A stretch of 64,000 nt of DNA, taken from the NCBI GenBank assembly GCA_016713245.1, contig JADJPM010000001.1, positions 2,542,001 through 2,606,000 on the forward strand, written 5' to 3'. The DNA is from Verrucomicrobiaceae bacterium (GTDB lineage Bacteria > Verrucomicrobiota > Verrucomicrobiia > Verrucomicrobiales > Verrucomicrobiaceae). A program made the translations under genes and the position numbers. Of the stretch, positions 7,634 through 15,453 are shown in pieces. The first letter of the stretch is position 1. Each line of letters opens with the position of its first letter. Under the pieces are notes generated by a model, which worked only from the letters and a program-made list of their open reading frames with translations, ran no database searches and was not told where the DNA came from.

Positions 7634-8572
7634 ATGTCAGACCCTGCGAAAACCTCCATCGGCATCGATTTCGGCGGCACCTCTGTAAAGCTCGGCGTTT
7701 GCCGCGGCGATGAATTGCTCGTCACGGATGCCCCCATCCCCACCGCGAACTTTGCCGGCCCTGCGGCCCTCATCGGCGAGATGGCTGCCCGCGTGAGCAA
7801 GCTCCGTGAGACCTACCCCGACATCTGCGCCATCGGCGTGGGCGTGCCAGGCCTCGTGGACTTCGATCACGGCTTCGTGCATGAGCTGACGAACGTCCCC
7901 GGCTGGAAGCATGTGCCGTTGAAGGCCATTTTGAGCGAAAAGACCGGTCTGCCCGTGCTCGTCGAAAATGACGCGAACGCCATGGTCTATGCGGAGTTCC
8001 GTTATGGCGCCGGTCGCGGCCTGAAGAATGTCATCGGCCTCACGATGGGCACCGGCATCGGCGGTGGCGTGGTGCTCGATGGGAAGATGTTTCGCGGCAG
8101 CGGTTTCGCCGCCGGCGAGATCGGCCAGATGAGCATTCACTTTGATGGCAAACCCGGCCACTACGGCAATCTGGGTGCCCTCGAAAAATACACCGGCAAT
8201 CAGCAGATCGCCGAGCATGCCGTGCATCGCTATGCCGAGGCCGGTATCACCAAGGACATCGACGACTGCACGCCCAAAATGATCGCTGCCGCGGCCCAAG
8301 CCGGTGACGACATTGCCCGTCAGATCTGGGGTGAGATCGCCGACTGGCTTGGAACGGCGCTTTCCAGCATCGCGTGGCTTTTGAATCCGGACGCCTTCGT
8401 CATCGGCGGCGGTGTGGCCCAGGCTGGCGATCTCATCTTTGATCCGCTCAAGCGAAAGGTGCAAAGCATGCTCAGCACCGTGGTGTGGGAGCGTCTGCAA
8501 ATCCTGCCCGCCCGCTTCAGCAATGAAGCTGGCATCATCGGCAATGCCGCTCTGGCGGCCGATGCGGTATAG
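7634..8572 (+). CDS. ROK-family sugar kinase (glucokinase-like) lacking zinc-site cysteines
   Basis: 312 residues. The ATP-binding start IGIDFGGTSVKLGV, the VPGLVD segment, VENDANAM (with the sugar-binding N-D catalytic pair), TMGTGIGGGVVLDG and GEIGQM mark a ROK kinase, probably phosphorylating glucose or a related hexose in the cytoplasm. In most ROK proteins the next segment holds a zinc site, CxCGxxGCxE; here it reads GHYGNLGALE, so all three cysteines are absent. ATG 7634 is the start used. It lies 14 bases upstream of trmB and may be co-transcribed with it. The substrate is not determinable from sequence. Confidence 0.88.
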   Translation: MSDPAKTSIGIDFGGTSVKLGVCRGDELLVTDAPIPTANFAGPAALIGEMAARVSKLRETYPDICAIGVGVPGLVDFDHGFVHELTNVPGWKHVPLKAILSEKTGLPVLVENDANAMVYAEFRYGAGRGLKNVIGLTMGTGIGGGVVLDGKMFRGSGFAAGEIGQMSIHFDGKPGHYGNLGALEKYTGNQQIAEHAVHRYAEAGITKDIDDCTPKMIAAAAQAGDDIARQIWGEIADWLGTALSSIAWLLNPDAFVIGGGVAQAGDLIFDPLKRKVQSMLSTVVWERLQILPARFSNEAGIIGNAALAADAV

Positions 8573-8586
8573 AGAAGCGCCTCGGT

Positions 8587-9186
8587 ATGACGCCCCTCTT
8601 CGTTCCTCCAGATCACTTCCGCGAGCTCGCTCCTGCGGACATCTTCCCCGATCCCGCCCGTCCGCTGGAGATCGACCTCGGCTGTGGAGACGGCACCTTC
8701 CTTCTCGGCATGGCGGCACATCACCCGGAGCGTGATTTCCTCGGCGTGGAGCGCATGCTGGGCCGCGTGAGCAAGACGGCGCGGAAGATTGGCGTGAGGC
8801 AACTCACCAATGCCCGCATCATGCGCCTCGAAAGTGCTTACACCGTCGCGTGGCTGCTGCCACGAGCCAGCGTGAGCCGGCTGCATCTGCTCTGCCCCGA
8901 TCCATGGCCGAAAAAGAAGCACGCTGCCCGCCGCCTCGTGAATCAGGCCGAGTTCCTCGATGGCCTCGTGCGTATCCTGAAGCCCGGCGGCGAGTTTTTG
9001 CTCAAAACAGATGATCAGCCCTACTTTGAAGATGCGCTGCTCAGCCTCGAATCGCGTGCGCATCAGTTTGAAAGACTCGACTGGCCCGAGGACGCCTTCT
9101 TTTACCCCATCACCGATTTTGAGCAAAGCTGGCTCGATGTCGGGCGGGTCATTCAAAGAGCACGCTGGAGGCTGAAGTCGGCCTAA
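8587..9186 (+). CDS. trmB: tRNA (guanine-N7-)-methyltransferase TrmB
   Basis: 199 residues, typical for TrmB, which makes m7G46 in the tRNA variable loop with SAM. Visible: the SAM-binding EIDLGCGDGTFL, FLGVER, the hallmark CPDPWPKKKHAARRLV, LKPGGEFLLKTD, and ITDFEQSW near the C-terminus (the T-x-[FY]-E motif). It follows the ROK kinase gene by 14 bases. No second tRNA-modification gene is adjacent, though dtd (11034) and queE (4739) are close by. Confidence 0.95.
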   Translation: MTPLFVPPDHFRELAPADIFPDPARPLEIDLGCGDGTFLLGMAAHHPERDFLGVERMLGRVSKTARKIGVRQLTNARIMRLESAYTVAWLLPRASVSRLHLLCPDPWPKKKHAARRLVNQAEFLDGLVRILKPGGEFLLKTDDQPYFEDALLSLESRAHQFERLDWPEDAFFYPITDFEQSWLDVGRVIQRARWRLKSA

Positions 9187-9571
9187 GTACAAAGCCGTTA
9201 AGCAATTCAGCAAGGGGCGTTCATCTGGCCCTCACCTAACCTCTCCCCGAAGGTCGCCAAGAAGTGAAACACACTTTACACGGGGAGAGGGACCTGAAGC
9301 TCGCGCCAAGGTCAGGCTCCCTCTCCCCGGCGAGAAATGAGCTTTGCTCTTGCGGGCTGTTCCGGGGAGAGGGTTGGGGTGAGGGGCCAGTTCAGCGTTC
9401 ATTCGTGTCATTATGGCTGAACGGCATTGCGCCTAGGCCGCGTCTATTTCGCCTTCAGCTTCAAAAAGCTCCCAGCCCGTTCGAGATCACGCAAGAGGAC
9501 TTCGGGCCAATTTGAAGGCTTCACGCATTCCACAGTGGATTTCAGCGGGTGGAAATGATTCACTCCTCCAC
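9187..9571. other. 385-base gap between trmB and the sulfatase gene
   Basis: No credible gene was seen here. The left half is mostly one nested inverted repeat (9226-9389, listed separately). The right part, about 9390-9571, is more A+T-rich and is the likely place for the sulfatase promoter, but no -35/-10 pair is convincing. Confidence 0.6.
9226..9389. repeat. Nested inverted repeat (REP-like, CTCTCCCC/GGGGAGAG)
   Basis: The outer arms are at about 9226-9248 (TGGCCCTCACCTAACCTCTC...) and 9363-9389 (its complement with a few changes). Inside, a second pair lies at about 9281-9292 (CGGGGAGAGGGA) and 9318-9330 (CTCCCTCTCCCCGG). The whole could fold as a long branched hairpin. Similar CCCTCACCC...GGGGAGAGG palindromes are dispersed in many bacterial genomes. 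It lies 40 bases after trmB. Confidence 0.75.
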
Positions 9572-11014
9572 ATGCTCCGAACTGCCCTCGTCCTTCTCGC
9601 CTTTTCCACCAGCCTTCTCGCCCGCCAGCCGAATGTGGTACTCATCCTGGCGGATGATCTTGGCTATGCGGACCTGGGTTGCTTTGGTTCCACCAAGATC
9701 CAGACGCCGCACCTCGACAAACTGGCGGCGGAGGGCGTGAAGGGCACCAGTTTTTATGTCTCGCAGGCCGTGTGCAGCGCCTCGCGGGCCTCGCTGATGA
9801 CAGGCTGCTACGCGAACCGCGTGGGCATGCAGGGAGCGCTCAACCATACCAGCCGCGAAGGCTTGAATCCCTCCGAATGGACACTGCCAGAGATGCTGAA
9901 GGAAAAGGGCTATGCCACGGCGGCCTTTGGCAAATGGCACCTCGGCACGCGGATGATGTTTCATCCGATGAAGAACGGCTTCGATGAGTTTCTCGGCATC
10001 CCCTACTCGAACGACAACAGCAAGTATCACCCCTCACTGGCCAAGGAAATGCCGCCGCTGCCGCTGTACGACGGCCTGAAGGTCACCGAGACCGATCCCG
10101 ATCAAAGCCTCTTCACCCAGCGCTTCACCGAACGGGCGGTGGCCTTCATTGAGAGGCACAAGGCGGAGCCGTTCTTCCTCTATGTGCCGCATGTGATGCC
10201 ACATGTGCCGATCTTCGCCTCGGAAAAGTGGCGCGGGAAATCCGGCGCAGGCCTCTATGCGGATGTCGTGCAGGAACTGGATGACTCGGTGGGCCAGATC
10301 GTGGATGCCGTGAGCCGCTGCGGGCTCGCCAAGGACACACTCATCCTCTTCTTCTCCGACAACGGCCCCTTTCTCAGCTACGGCAATCACGCCGGCTCCG
10401 CGAAACCGCTGCGTGAAGGCAAGCTGACGAGCTTCGAGGGCGGGGTGCGCGTGCCATTCATCGCCCGCTGGACCGATCGCCTGCCCGCCGGACGCGAATG
10501 CGCTGAGCCGATGATGGAGATTGATCTGCTGCCGACCATTGCCGAGCTCGTTGATGGCAAAATGCCGGAAAAGAAGATCGACGGCAAAAACATCCTTTCC
10601 GTGCTCGAAGGCGGCACCTCACCGCATGAGACGCTCTATTTTTACAGCGGCGATGAATTGCAGGCGGTGCGCAGCGGCTCGTGGAAACTGCATTTTGCGC
10701 ATCCCTACATCTCCGTGGATGGCGAAGCAGGCCGCGATGGCAAACCCGCCCGTTTTGGTCAGATGAAGCCGAAGGCGATCACGCAAAGCGGCATCGACGG
10801 CATCGCCACGCGGCATGGGTATCAGGTGAAACAGCAAAAGATGGCACTTTACGATCTCAGCCGTGATCCGGGCGAATCGGAGGATGTGGCTGCGCAGCAT
10901 CCCGACATCGTCGAGAAGCTCCAAAAGCTCGCCGCCGTCATGCGGGGTGATTTGGGCGATGCCTTGACGAAAACGAAAGCGACAGGCGCGAGGCCCGTGG
11001 GACGTGACAACTAA
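9572..11014 (+). CDS. Secreted sulfatase (formylglycine-dependent arylsulfatase family)
   Basis: 480 residues with a signal peptide (MLRTALVLLAFSTSLLA), then PNVVLILADDLGYADLG with the paired metal-binding aspartates (about D28/D29) and the formylglycine site C68-SASR, in which Ala replaces the more usual Pro of C-x-P-x-R. AAFGKWHLG and FFSDNGPF supply further active-site residues. It would hydrolyse sulfate esters, probably on polysaccharides, in the periplasm or outside the cell; the substrate is unknown. No formylglycine-generating enzyme gene is in the window. The start at 9572 is chosen because it gives a clean signal peptide. Confidence 0.93.
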   Translation: MLRTALVLLAFSTSLLARQPNVVLILADDLGYADLGCFGSTKIQTPHLDKLAAEGVKGTSFYVSQAVCSASRASLMTGCYANRVGMQGALNHTSREGLNPSEWTLPEMLKEKGYATAAFGKWHLGTRMMFHPMKNGFDEFLGIPYSNDNSKYHPSLAKEMPPLPLYDGLKVTETDPDQSLFTQRFTERAVAFIERHKAEPFFLYVPHVMPHVPIFASEKWRGKSGAGLYADVVQELDDSVGQIVDAVSRCGLAKDTLILFFSDNGPFLSYGNHAGSAKPLREGKLTSFEGGVRVPFIARWTDRLPAGRECAEPMMEIDLLPTIAELVDGKMPEKKIDGKNILSVLEGGTSPHETLYFYSGDELQAVRSGSWKLHFAHPYISVDGEAGRDGKPARFGQMKPKAITQSGIDGIATRHGYQVKQQKMALYDLSRDPGESEDVAAQHPDIVEKLQKLAAVMRGDLGDALTKTKATGARPVGRDN

Positions 11015-11033
11015 TCCGCACCCTTTCCAAACC

Positions 11034-11486
11034 ATGCGTCTCGTCATCCAACGCGTCTCCGAAGCCTCCGTCACCATCGATCACAATGTCGTGGGCCGTA
11101 TCGGACCCGGTTTGATGATTCTCTGTGGCATTGAGCAGGAGGACACGGCGGAAGATGTGGTCTGGCTGGTGCCGAAGGTCACGCAGATGCGCATCTTCAG
11201 TGATGCCGAGGGGAAGATGAACCTCAGCGTGAAGGACATTTCTGGCGGACTGCTGGTGGTGAGCCAGTTCACGCTGCATGCCAGCACAAAGAAGGGCAAC
11301 CGCCCCAGCTTCATCCGCGCCGCGAGGCCGGAGCAGGCCATCCCGCTGTATGAGCAATTCATGAGCGCTCTCGAAGCCGATACCGGGAGAAAGGTGGAGC
11401 GCGGTGTCTTTGGCGCGGACATGCAAGTGGCGCTCATCAACGACGGTCCAGTGACCATCGTGATCGACTCACGGGCGCGTGAGTAG
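11034..11486 (+). CDS. dtd: D-aminoacyl-tRNA deacylase
   Basis: 150 residues, the usual Dtd length. The enzyme removes D-amino acids and glycine mischarged on tRNA. Both active-site signatures are present: SQFTLHAS (the S-Q-x-T motif) and NDGPVT (the N-x-G-P-V-T cross-subunit Gly-cisPro motif). The conserved start MRLVIQRVSEASV and MNLSV are also present. It starts 19 bases after the sulfatase stop; the ATG at 11034 opens the canonical N-terminus. Confidence 0.97.
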   Translation: MRLVIQRVSEASVTIDHNVVGRIGPGLMILCGIEQEDTAEDVVWLVPKVTQMRIFSDAEGKMNLSVKDISGGLLVVSQFTLHASTKKGNRPSFIRAARPEQAIPLYEQFMSALEADTGRKVERGVFGADMQVALINDGPVTIVIDSRARE

Positions 11487-11489
11487 TTC

Positions 11490-11547
11490 GTAGTTCGGGC
11501 TTTAGCCCGTTCAGGCCCCTGGAATCACGGCCTGAAGGCCGAACTAC
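11490..11547. repeat. Imperfect palindrome bounded by GTAG/CTAC, after dtd
   Basis: The left arm is GTAGTTCGGGCTTTAGCCCG then TTCAGGC (11490-11516), with an internal GGGCTTTAGCCC hairpin; the right arm is GGCCTGAAGGCCGAACTAC (11529-11547). Its outer ends match those of the elements at 14779-14834 and, in part, 12278-12300 and 40395-40420, suggesting a dispersed REP-like family. It starts 4 bases after the dtd stop and could also act as a terminator-like hairpin. Confidence 0.7.
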
Positions 11548-11649
11548 CAACACGGGGCAGCGCCCGCAACATCCAGCCATGCATGCCCAAGCCACGCGGA
11601 GCAGGGGAGTCATGCCTCGGCAAGGTAGGCTCACACACCCAACCCAACC

Positions 11650-12069
11650 ATGAAACGCAACGATCCCATCTCCCACCTCATGACCCGCAACGTGATCACC
11701 GTGCATCACGGCGATCCGATCTCCAAAGTTCGCGCCCTTGTGCGTGAGCACGGCGTCCATCACATTCCCGTCGTGAGCGGTGACCAAATCGTCGGCATCA
11801 TCACTTGGAGTGATATTCTTCGCGTGAGCTTTGGCGATGCCTTCGGCACCGATGAACGCGCCGTGGACGCCACACTCGACCACACGCTCACGCTGGAGCA
11901 GGTCATGCAAAAAGACCCTGTGACTCTTCCGGAGACCGGCACCATCCGCGAAGCCGCTGAAATCCTCGCCAAGAGCGACTTCCATTCCCTCCCCATCGTC
12001 AACGGCGGCAAAGTCGTCGGCATGGTGACCTCGACGGATCTGATCCGCTATTTGGTGGATCAGTTTTAA
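11650..12069 (+). CDS. Stand-alone protein with two CBS domains
   Basis: 139 residues consisting only of a CBS pair: residues about 5-65 (MTRNVITVHHGDPISKVRAL ... HHIPVVSGDQIVGIIT) and about 82-138 (VMQKDPVTLPETGTIREAAE ... HSLPIVNGGKVVGMVTSTDL). Tandem CBS domains bind adenosine ligands such as AMP, ATP or SAM and usually regulate a partner protein; no partner is adjacent. It is probably a cytoplasmic energy or ligand sensor. No signal peptide or membrane segment is seen. Confidence 0.93.
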   Translation: MKRNDPISHLMTRNVITVHHGDPISKVRALVREHGVHHIPVVSGDQIVGIITWSDILRVSFGDAFGTDERAVDATLDHTLTLEQVMQKDPVTLPETGTIREAAEILAKSDFHSLPIVNGGKVVGMVTSTDLIRYLVDQF

Positions 12070-12375
12070 GGCGAACTCGAAAAGCTCAATGGTATGTTGT
12101 CCTTTAGCGTGTCAATGCGTCCGGCACGCACCGTGAACAACGTACTGACACTACTGCCATCTCACCTTTCAGAACGAAAGTCGTCATGGGTTTCAGCCCG
12201 TGATGAAGTGGCAGAGAGCAGCCGAACCCCGCTAGGCGGAGTGTGAATCAGGGAGGAGCTTGTGTGCGCCGCCCCGGGGCAAACGGACGTTTGCCGCTAC
12301 GCATCCAGCGGGAGTCACCGAGTCGAGAAAGTCGTCGGATTTCCCCCGTGATTCGCCAAGTGCGGCACACTTGGG
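12070..12375. other. 306-base gap between convergent genes, rich in small palindromes
   Basis: No credible gene. It holds a hairpin near 12185-12206 (TCATGGG TTTCA then its imperfect complement), the palindrome at 12278-12300, and a CAAGTG/CACTTG pair near 12358-12374 beside the end of the leftward gene. The neighbouring genes converge on this stretch, so these hairpins may terminate transcription from both sides; none has a clear T-tract. Confidence 0.55.
12278..12300. repeat. Short perfect hairpin followed by GCTAC
   Basis: GGCAAACG-GA-CGTTTGCC forms an 8-bp perfect stem directly followed by GCTAC. The hairpin-plus-GCTAC layout recurs at 14779-14834 and 40395-40420. Confidence 0.65.
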
Positions 12376-15366
12376 TCACTCGACGATCATCTCGCCTTTC
12401 ATCACGAGCCAATGGCCGGGGAAGGTGCAGATGTAGGGGTATTTGCCTTTCGCGGTCGGGGCGGTGAAGCGGAGGACTTCGCGGTCGCCTTGGTTGAGCA
12501 TCTTGGTTTTGTGCAGGATCTTCGGCGAGTCGGGGATGAAGCCTTTGGCGAAGCCGTCGGGCGTTTTGGCCATTTCGTTGCCGGCTAGGCCGACTTCGTC
12601 CGCCGCGCCGGGCTGGACGATGAGGAGATTGTGCGGGGTGACGTCGGGATTTTCGAAAACGAGCTTCACGGGGGCTCCGGGGGCCACTTTGAACTCGCGC
12701 AGGTCGTAGAGCAGGCGCTCGGGGATGGTCTTGATGGTGATGGTTTGCAGGCCGGGCTGCGCGTCGAAGGGGTTCGGCGGCTCGGGCTTCTTCTTTTTCG
12801 CCATGAGCGCGGGTTTGGTGGGCTCGCTGTCTTGGAGGAATTTTGTAAGCTCGGGATGCTTCTGCATGAAGGCGGTGTTGCCCTTCCAAAGCGGCTGCAG
12901 CGTGTGGCTGTCGAGCGCGGTGCGCAGCGCGTAGGTGAGGTAAGGGTCCATCGGGTGCTTCAGCAGATCGAGCGCGGCCTCCAAGGCTTCCTGCGTGCCG
13001 ATGTAACTCGCCGCGATGGCCGCTTCGAGGCGGACGAGGCCGCTGGGGTCGTTGCAGGATCTGCGGAGAGATGCGCTGTCTTTGCTCCAGCGAAGAGTGC
13101 GGGTGGCTACGGCGCGTGTTTTCGGGTCTGACGAGTCGGACAGGTCGGACGTGTCGGACAAACCGAGCCAGATGAGTTCTCTTTTCTGCTGGGGAGTCGT
13201 TCCCAAAGCACTCCTTAGCTTAACAGGACTCTCCCTCAACTCCACCTTCGCCCGATACCTTGTTCGGTAGTTTTCGCTCTTCAGCAGCTCCAGCAGTTCG
13301 GGGATGCTCGCTCCGGCGATTTTGGGTGCTTCTTCGAGTTTTTGATCCTTCGCGGTGATGCGCCAGATGCGGCCGCTCTTTTTGTCACGGCGGGTGTCGC
13401 GGAGGGAGTATTGGGCGTGGCCTTTGACGGGGTTGTACCAGTCGGCGATGTACATCGCGCCGTCGGGGCCTTGCTGGATGTCCACGGGGATGAAGCTCAG
13501 GTTCGTGCTTTGGAAGACGATGCCGACTTTCTTTTCCTCGAAGTGCGTGTCGTGCTCCACCCACTCGTGCAGCTCGACTTCGTTGGTGGGCTTGTAGCGC
13601 ACGCGCATGAAGTGTTTTTTGTCGCGCAGCTCCTTCGGCCAATGGCTGCTGGTGAGGAATTCCTGGCCGCAGGTGCCGCTGTAGGCGGGGAAGTAGTTGC
13701 CGGCGGGGACGTGGATGTCGGGGTAGGGCGCATTGAGCGCATGCACAGCGCTGGCGAAGACGGGATGGCTGCCGACGTGGAAGCCCCAGTCGTCGAAGGT
13801 GATGCCCCAGGGGTTCGTGCTCATGTAGCTGCCAAAGGCAAGCAGCCTGCCGGTGGCGGGCGTGTAGCGGAAGAAGCTGCTCTCGCGGGCGCGGACGGGG
13901 CCGTAGGGCGTCTCGACCTGGCTGTGATGGAAGATGCTCTCGCGGAAGATGAGATCGCCCTCGGGGCTCCAGACGAAGTCGTGCAGCGCGTGGTGGCTGT
14001 CCTCGGTGCCGAAGCCGGTGAGGAGCTTTTCGCGGTGGTCGGCCTTGCCGTCGCCATCGGTGTCTTTGAGGAAGGTCAGGTGCGGCTGGTCGGAGACGAA
14101 GACGCCGCCATTGCCGAACTCGAAGCTGAGCGGGATGGCGAGTTTGTCGGCCCAGACGCTGCATTTGTCGGCGCGGTGGTCGCCGTTGGTGTCTTCGAGG
14201 ATGAGGATGCGGTCCTGCGGGGCTTCGCCGGGCATGATTTGCGGGTAAGTGGTGCTGGTGCTGACCCACAGGCGGCCTTTGCCATCAAACCGAATGGCGA
14301 TGGGCTTCACGAAGAGCTCCGGGAAGTCTTCTTCGGAAGCGAAGAGGCTGACTTCGAAGCGCGGGTCGATTTTGAAGGCCTTCAGTTCCTCGGCGGGAGA
14401 GACCCATTCGTTGATGGGGCGGTCTCCGGTGATGGTGGGGAGGGGATCGGTGGTTTTGTCGTCTGGAGGGACTGGATTGACCTGATTGACTGGATTGACG
14501 GCGGTGGCCCAAATGGCCTGGTCGCGGGCTTCGGTCATTTGGAGGAGTTTTTTGAGCTCGCCGGGGAAGTTGATGACGCCGTAGGGCTCCATGCGGCCGC
14601 CTTTGATGTAGTAGTAGTTCAGCGGGCGGTAGTGCTGGAAGAACTTGTCCTCCTTTTCGACGACGGCAGCGCGGACGGCTTCGTTGAGCTTCGGTGGCGT
14701 CTCCTGCGTGAGCTGGTTGTAGAGGCGTTCGGAGAAGGCGGCGTAGCCTTCGCGATTGAGATGCACGCCGTTGGTCGTGTAGCCACGATTGGCAATCGTG
14801 GTTTCCGGAGGCGACGATTGCCAATCGCCGCTACGGACATCCGCGAAGCCCACGCCCTCGGCCTTCGCCACCTTTTTCATCGCGTCGGTGTAGAGCTTGA
14901 TTTGGGCGTTGAGATGCTCGTGGGGCTTTTCGGCGGCGGTGGGGCTCACGAGGACGATTTTGGGCTCGGAGGTGCCGTTGTAGCGATGGGCCTTCAACTC
15001 GATGAGGAAGGCCTTGAGGAGTGTTTCGAACTCGGCGAGGCCTTTTTCGCCTTTGAAGCTCTCGTTGAAGCCGAAGGCGGCGAGGATGACGTCGGCTTGG
15101 TGCTCGGTGAGGTGCTGGTTGAGGTCGCCAAAGCCATCCGGGCGCGGGCGGAGGGCCACTTCATCGGCGGACCAGCTCAGGTTGCGGAAGACGAGCTTCT
15201 CCTTGGCAAAGCGCTGGTGCATGAGCGCCTCGAACTGGCCGTCGTCGCGCATGCGATCGAAGAGCGAATTCCCGATGAGGGCGATGCGCGTGCCCGGTTT
15301 CAACTCCAGCGGCAGCTGGGCGAGGGCGGGGATGGCAAGCAGGAGGGAGAGAAGGAGGCGCTTCAT
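12376..15366 (-). CDS. Secreted GDSL + PVC-type propeller + HEAT + azurin-like copper domain protein
   Basis: 996 residues. In order: signal peptide (1-16); SGNH/GDSL hydrolase-like domain (about 22-225; IALIGNSLFDR and TTNGVHLNREGY); the PVC membrane-bound dehydrogenase-type beta-propeller (about 340-670; DPRFEVSLFASE, FDGKGRLWVSTS, DTNGDHRADKC, DTDGDGKADH); a HEAT-like helical stretch (about 690-830); and a C-terminal cupredoxin domain with copper ligands about H912, C980, H985 and M989 in azurin spacing C-x4-H-x3-M. It is probably periplasmic and possibly redox-active. It carries three inserted repeats (about residues 177-196, 289-298 and 735-746). The cytochrome-type gene upstream is transcribed in the same direction. 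Confidence 0.88.
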   Translation of the reverse strand: MKRLLLSLLLAIPALAQLPLELKPGTRIALIGNSLFDRMRDDGQFEALMHQRFAKEKLVFRNLSWSADEVALRPRPDGFGDLNQHLTEHQADVILAAFGFNESFKGEKGLAEFETLLKAFLIELKAHRYNGTSEPKIVLVSPTAAEKPHEHLNAQIKLYTDAMKKVAKAEGVGFADVRSGDWQSSPPETTIANRGYTTNGVHLNREGYAAFSERLYNQLTQETPPKLNEAVRAAVVEKEDKFFQHYRPLNYYYIKGGRMEPYGVINFPGELKKLLQMTEARDQAIWATAVNPVNQVNPVPPDDKTTDPLPTITGDRPINEWVSPAEELKAFKIDPRFEVSLFASEEDFPELFVKPIAIRFDGKGRLWVSTSTTYPQIMPGEAPQDRILILEDTNGDHRADKCSVWADKLAIPLSFEFGNGGVFVSDQPHLTFLKDTDGDGKADHREKLLTGFGTEDSHHALHDFVWSPEGDLIFRESIFHHSQVETPYGPVRARESSFFRYTPATGRLLAFGSYMSTNPWGITFDDWGFHVGSHPVFASAVHALNAPYPDIHVPAGNYFPAYSGTCGQEFLTSSHWPKELRDKKHFMRVRYKPTNEVELHEWVEHDTHFEEKKVGIVFQSTNLSFIPVDIQQGPDGAMYIADWYNPVKGHAQYSLRDTRRDKKSGRIWRITAKDQKLEEAPKIAGASIPELLELLKSENYRTRYRAKVELRESPVKLRSALGTTPQQKRELIWLGLSDTSDLSDSSDPKTRAVATRTLRWSKDSASLRRSCNDPSGLVRLEAAIAASYIGTQEALEAALDLLKHPMDPYLTYALRTALDSHTLQPLWKGNTAFMQKHPELTKFLQDSEPTKPALMAKKKKPEPPNPFDAQPGLQTITIKTIPERLLYDLREFKVAPGAPVKLVFENPDVTPHNLLIVQPGAADEVGLAGNEMAKTPDGFAKGFIPDSPKILHKTKMLNQGDREVLRFTAPTAKGKYPYICTFPGHWLVMKGEMIVE
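13126..13161 (-). repeat. Four 9-bp tandem units (GTCNGAC core) inside the propeller/azurin gene
   Basis: Units GTCTGACGA, GTCGGACAG, GTCGGACGT and GTCGGACAA occupy 13126-13161. They encode an in-frame Ser-Asp-rich stretch (LSDTSDLSDSSD) with no obvious structural role. The same unit recurs at 56686-56721 in an unrelated gene. Confidence 0.85.
14473..14499 (-). repeat. Three 9-bp tandem units (TGGATTGAC) inside the propeller/azurin gene
   Basis: Units TGGATTGAC, CTGATTGAC and TGGATTGAC are back to back and encode NPVNQVNPV in the linker between the GDSL and propeller domains. Confidence 0.85.
14779..14834. repeat. Twin-hairpin REP-like element with GTAGC/GCTAC ends, inside a CDS
   Basis: It begins GTAGC and ends GCTAC. 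Inside are two hairpins, CCACGATT-GGC-AATCGTGG (14783-14801) and one around CGATTGCCAATCG (about 14811-14829), which are also complementary to each other. The element lies in frame within the GDSL domain and adds roughly SSPPETTIANRGY just before the TTNGVHLN active-site segment. Confidence 0.75.
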
Positions 15367-15371
15367 GGGAA

Positions 15372-15448
15372 CGTTTCGAGTTTCAAGGTTCAGGTTTCAA
15401 GTTTCGAGTTGAGGCGTCTTGAAACTTGGAACCTGAAACTTGAAACCT
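15372..15448. repeat. Heptamer-based inverted repeat (GTTTCAA/GTTTCGA type), copy 1
   Basis: The left arm (15373-15410) is a run of 7-base units such as GTTTCGA, GTTTCAA, GGTTCAG, GTTTCAA and GTTTCGA; the right arm (15418-15448) is the complement (CTTGAAACTTGGAACCTGAA...). It lies between two leftward genes. Copies 2 and 3 are at 20102-20168 and 42475-42528. Confidence 0.85.
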
Positions 15449-15453
15449 CCCAA

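Noticed and set aside
15372..15448. Possible CRISPR array because of regular short units
   Set aside because: Units are 7 bases with no unique spacers and form an inverted pair; no cas genes in the window.
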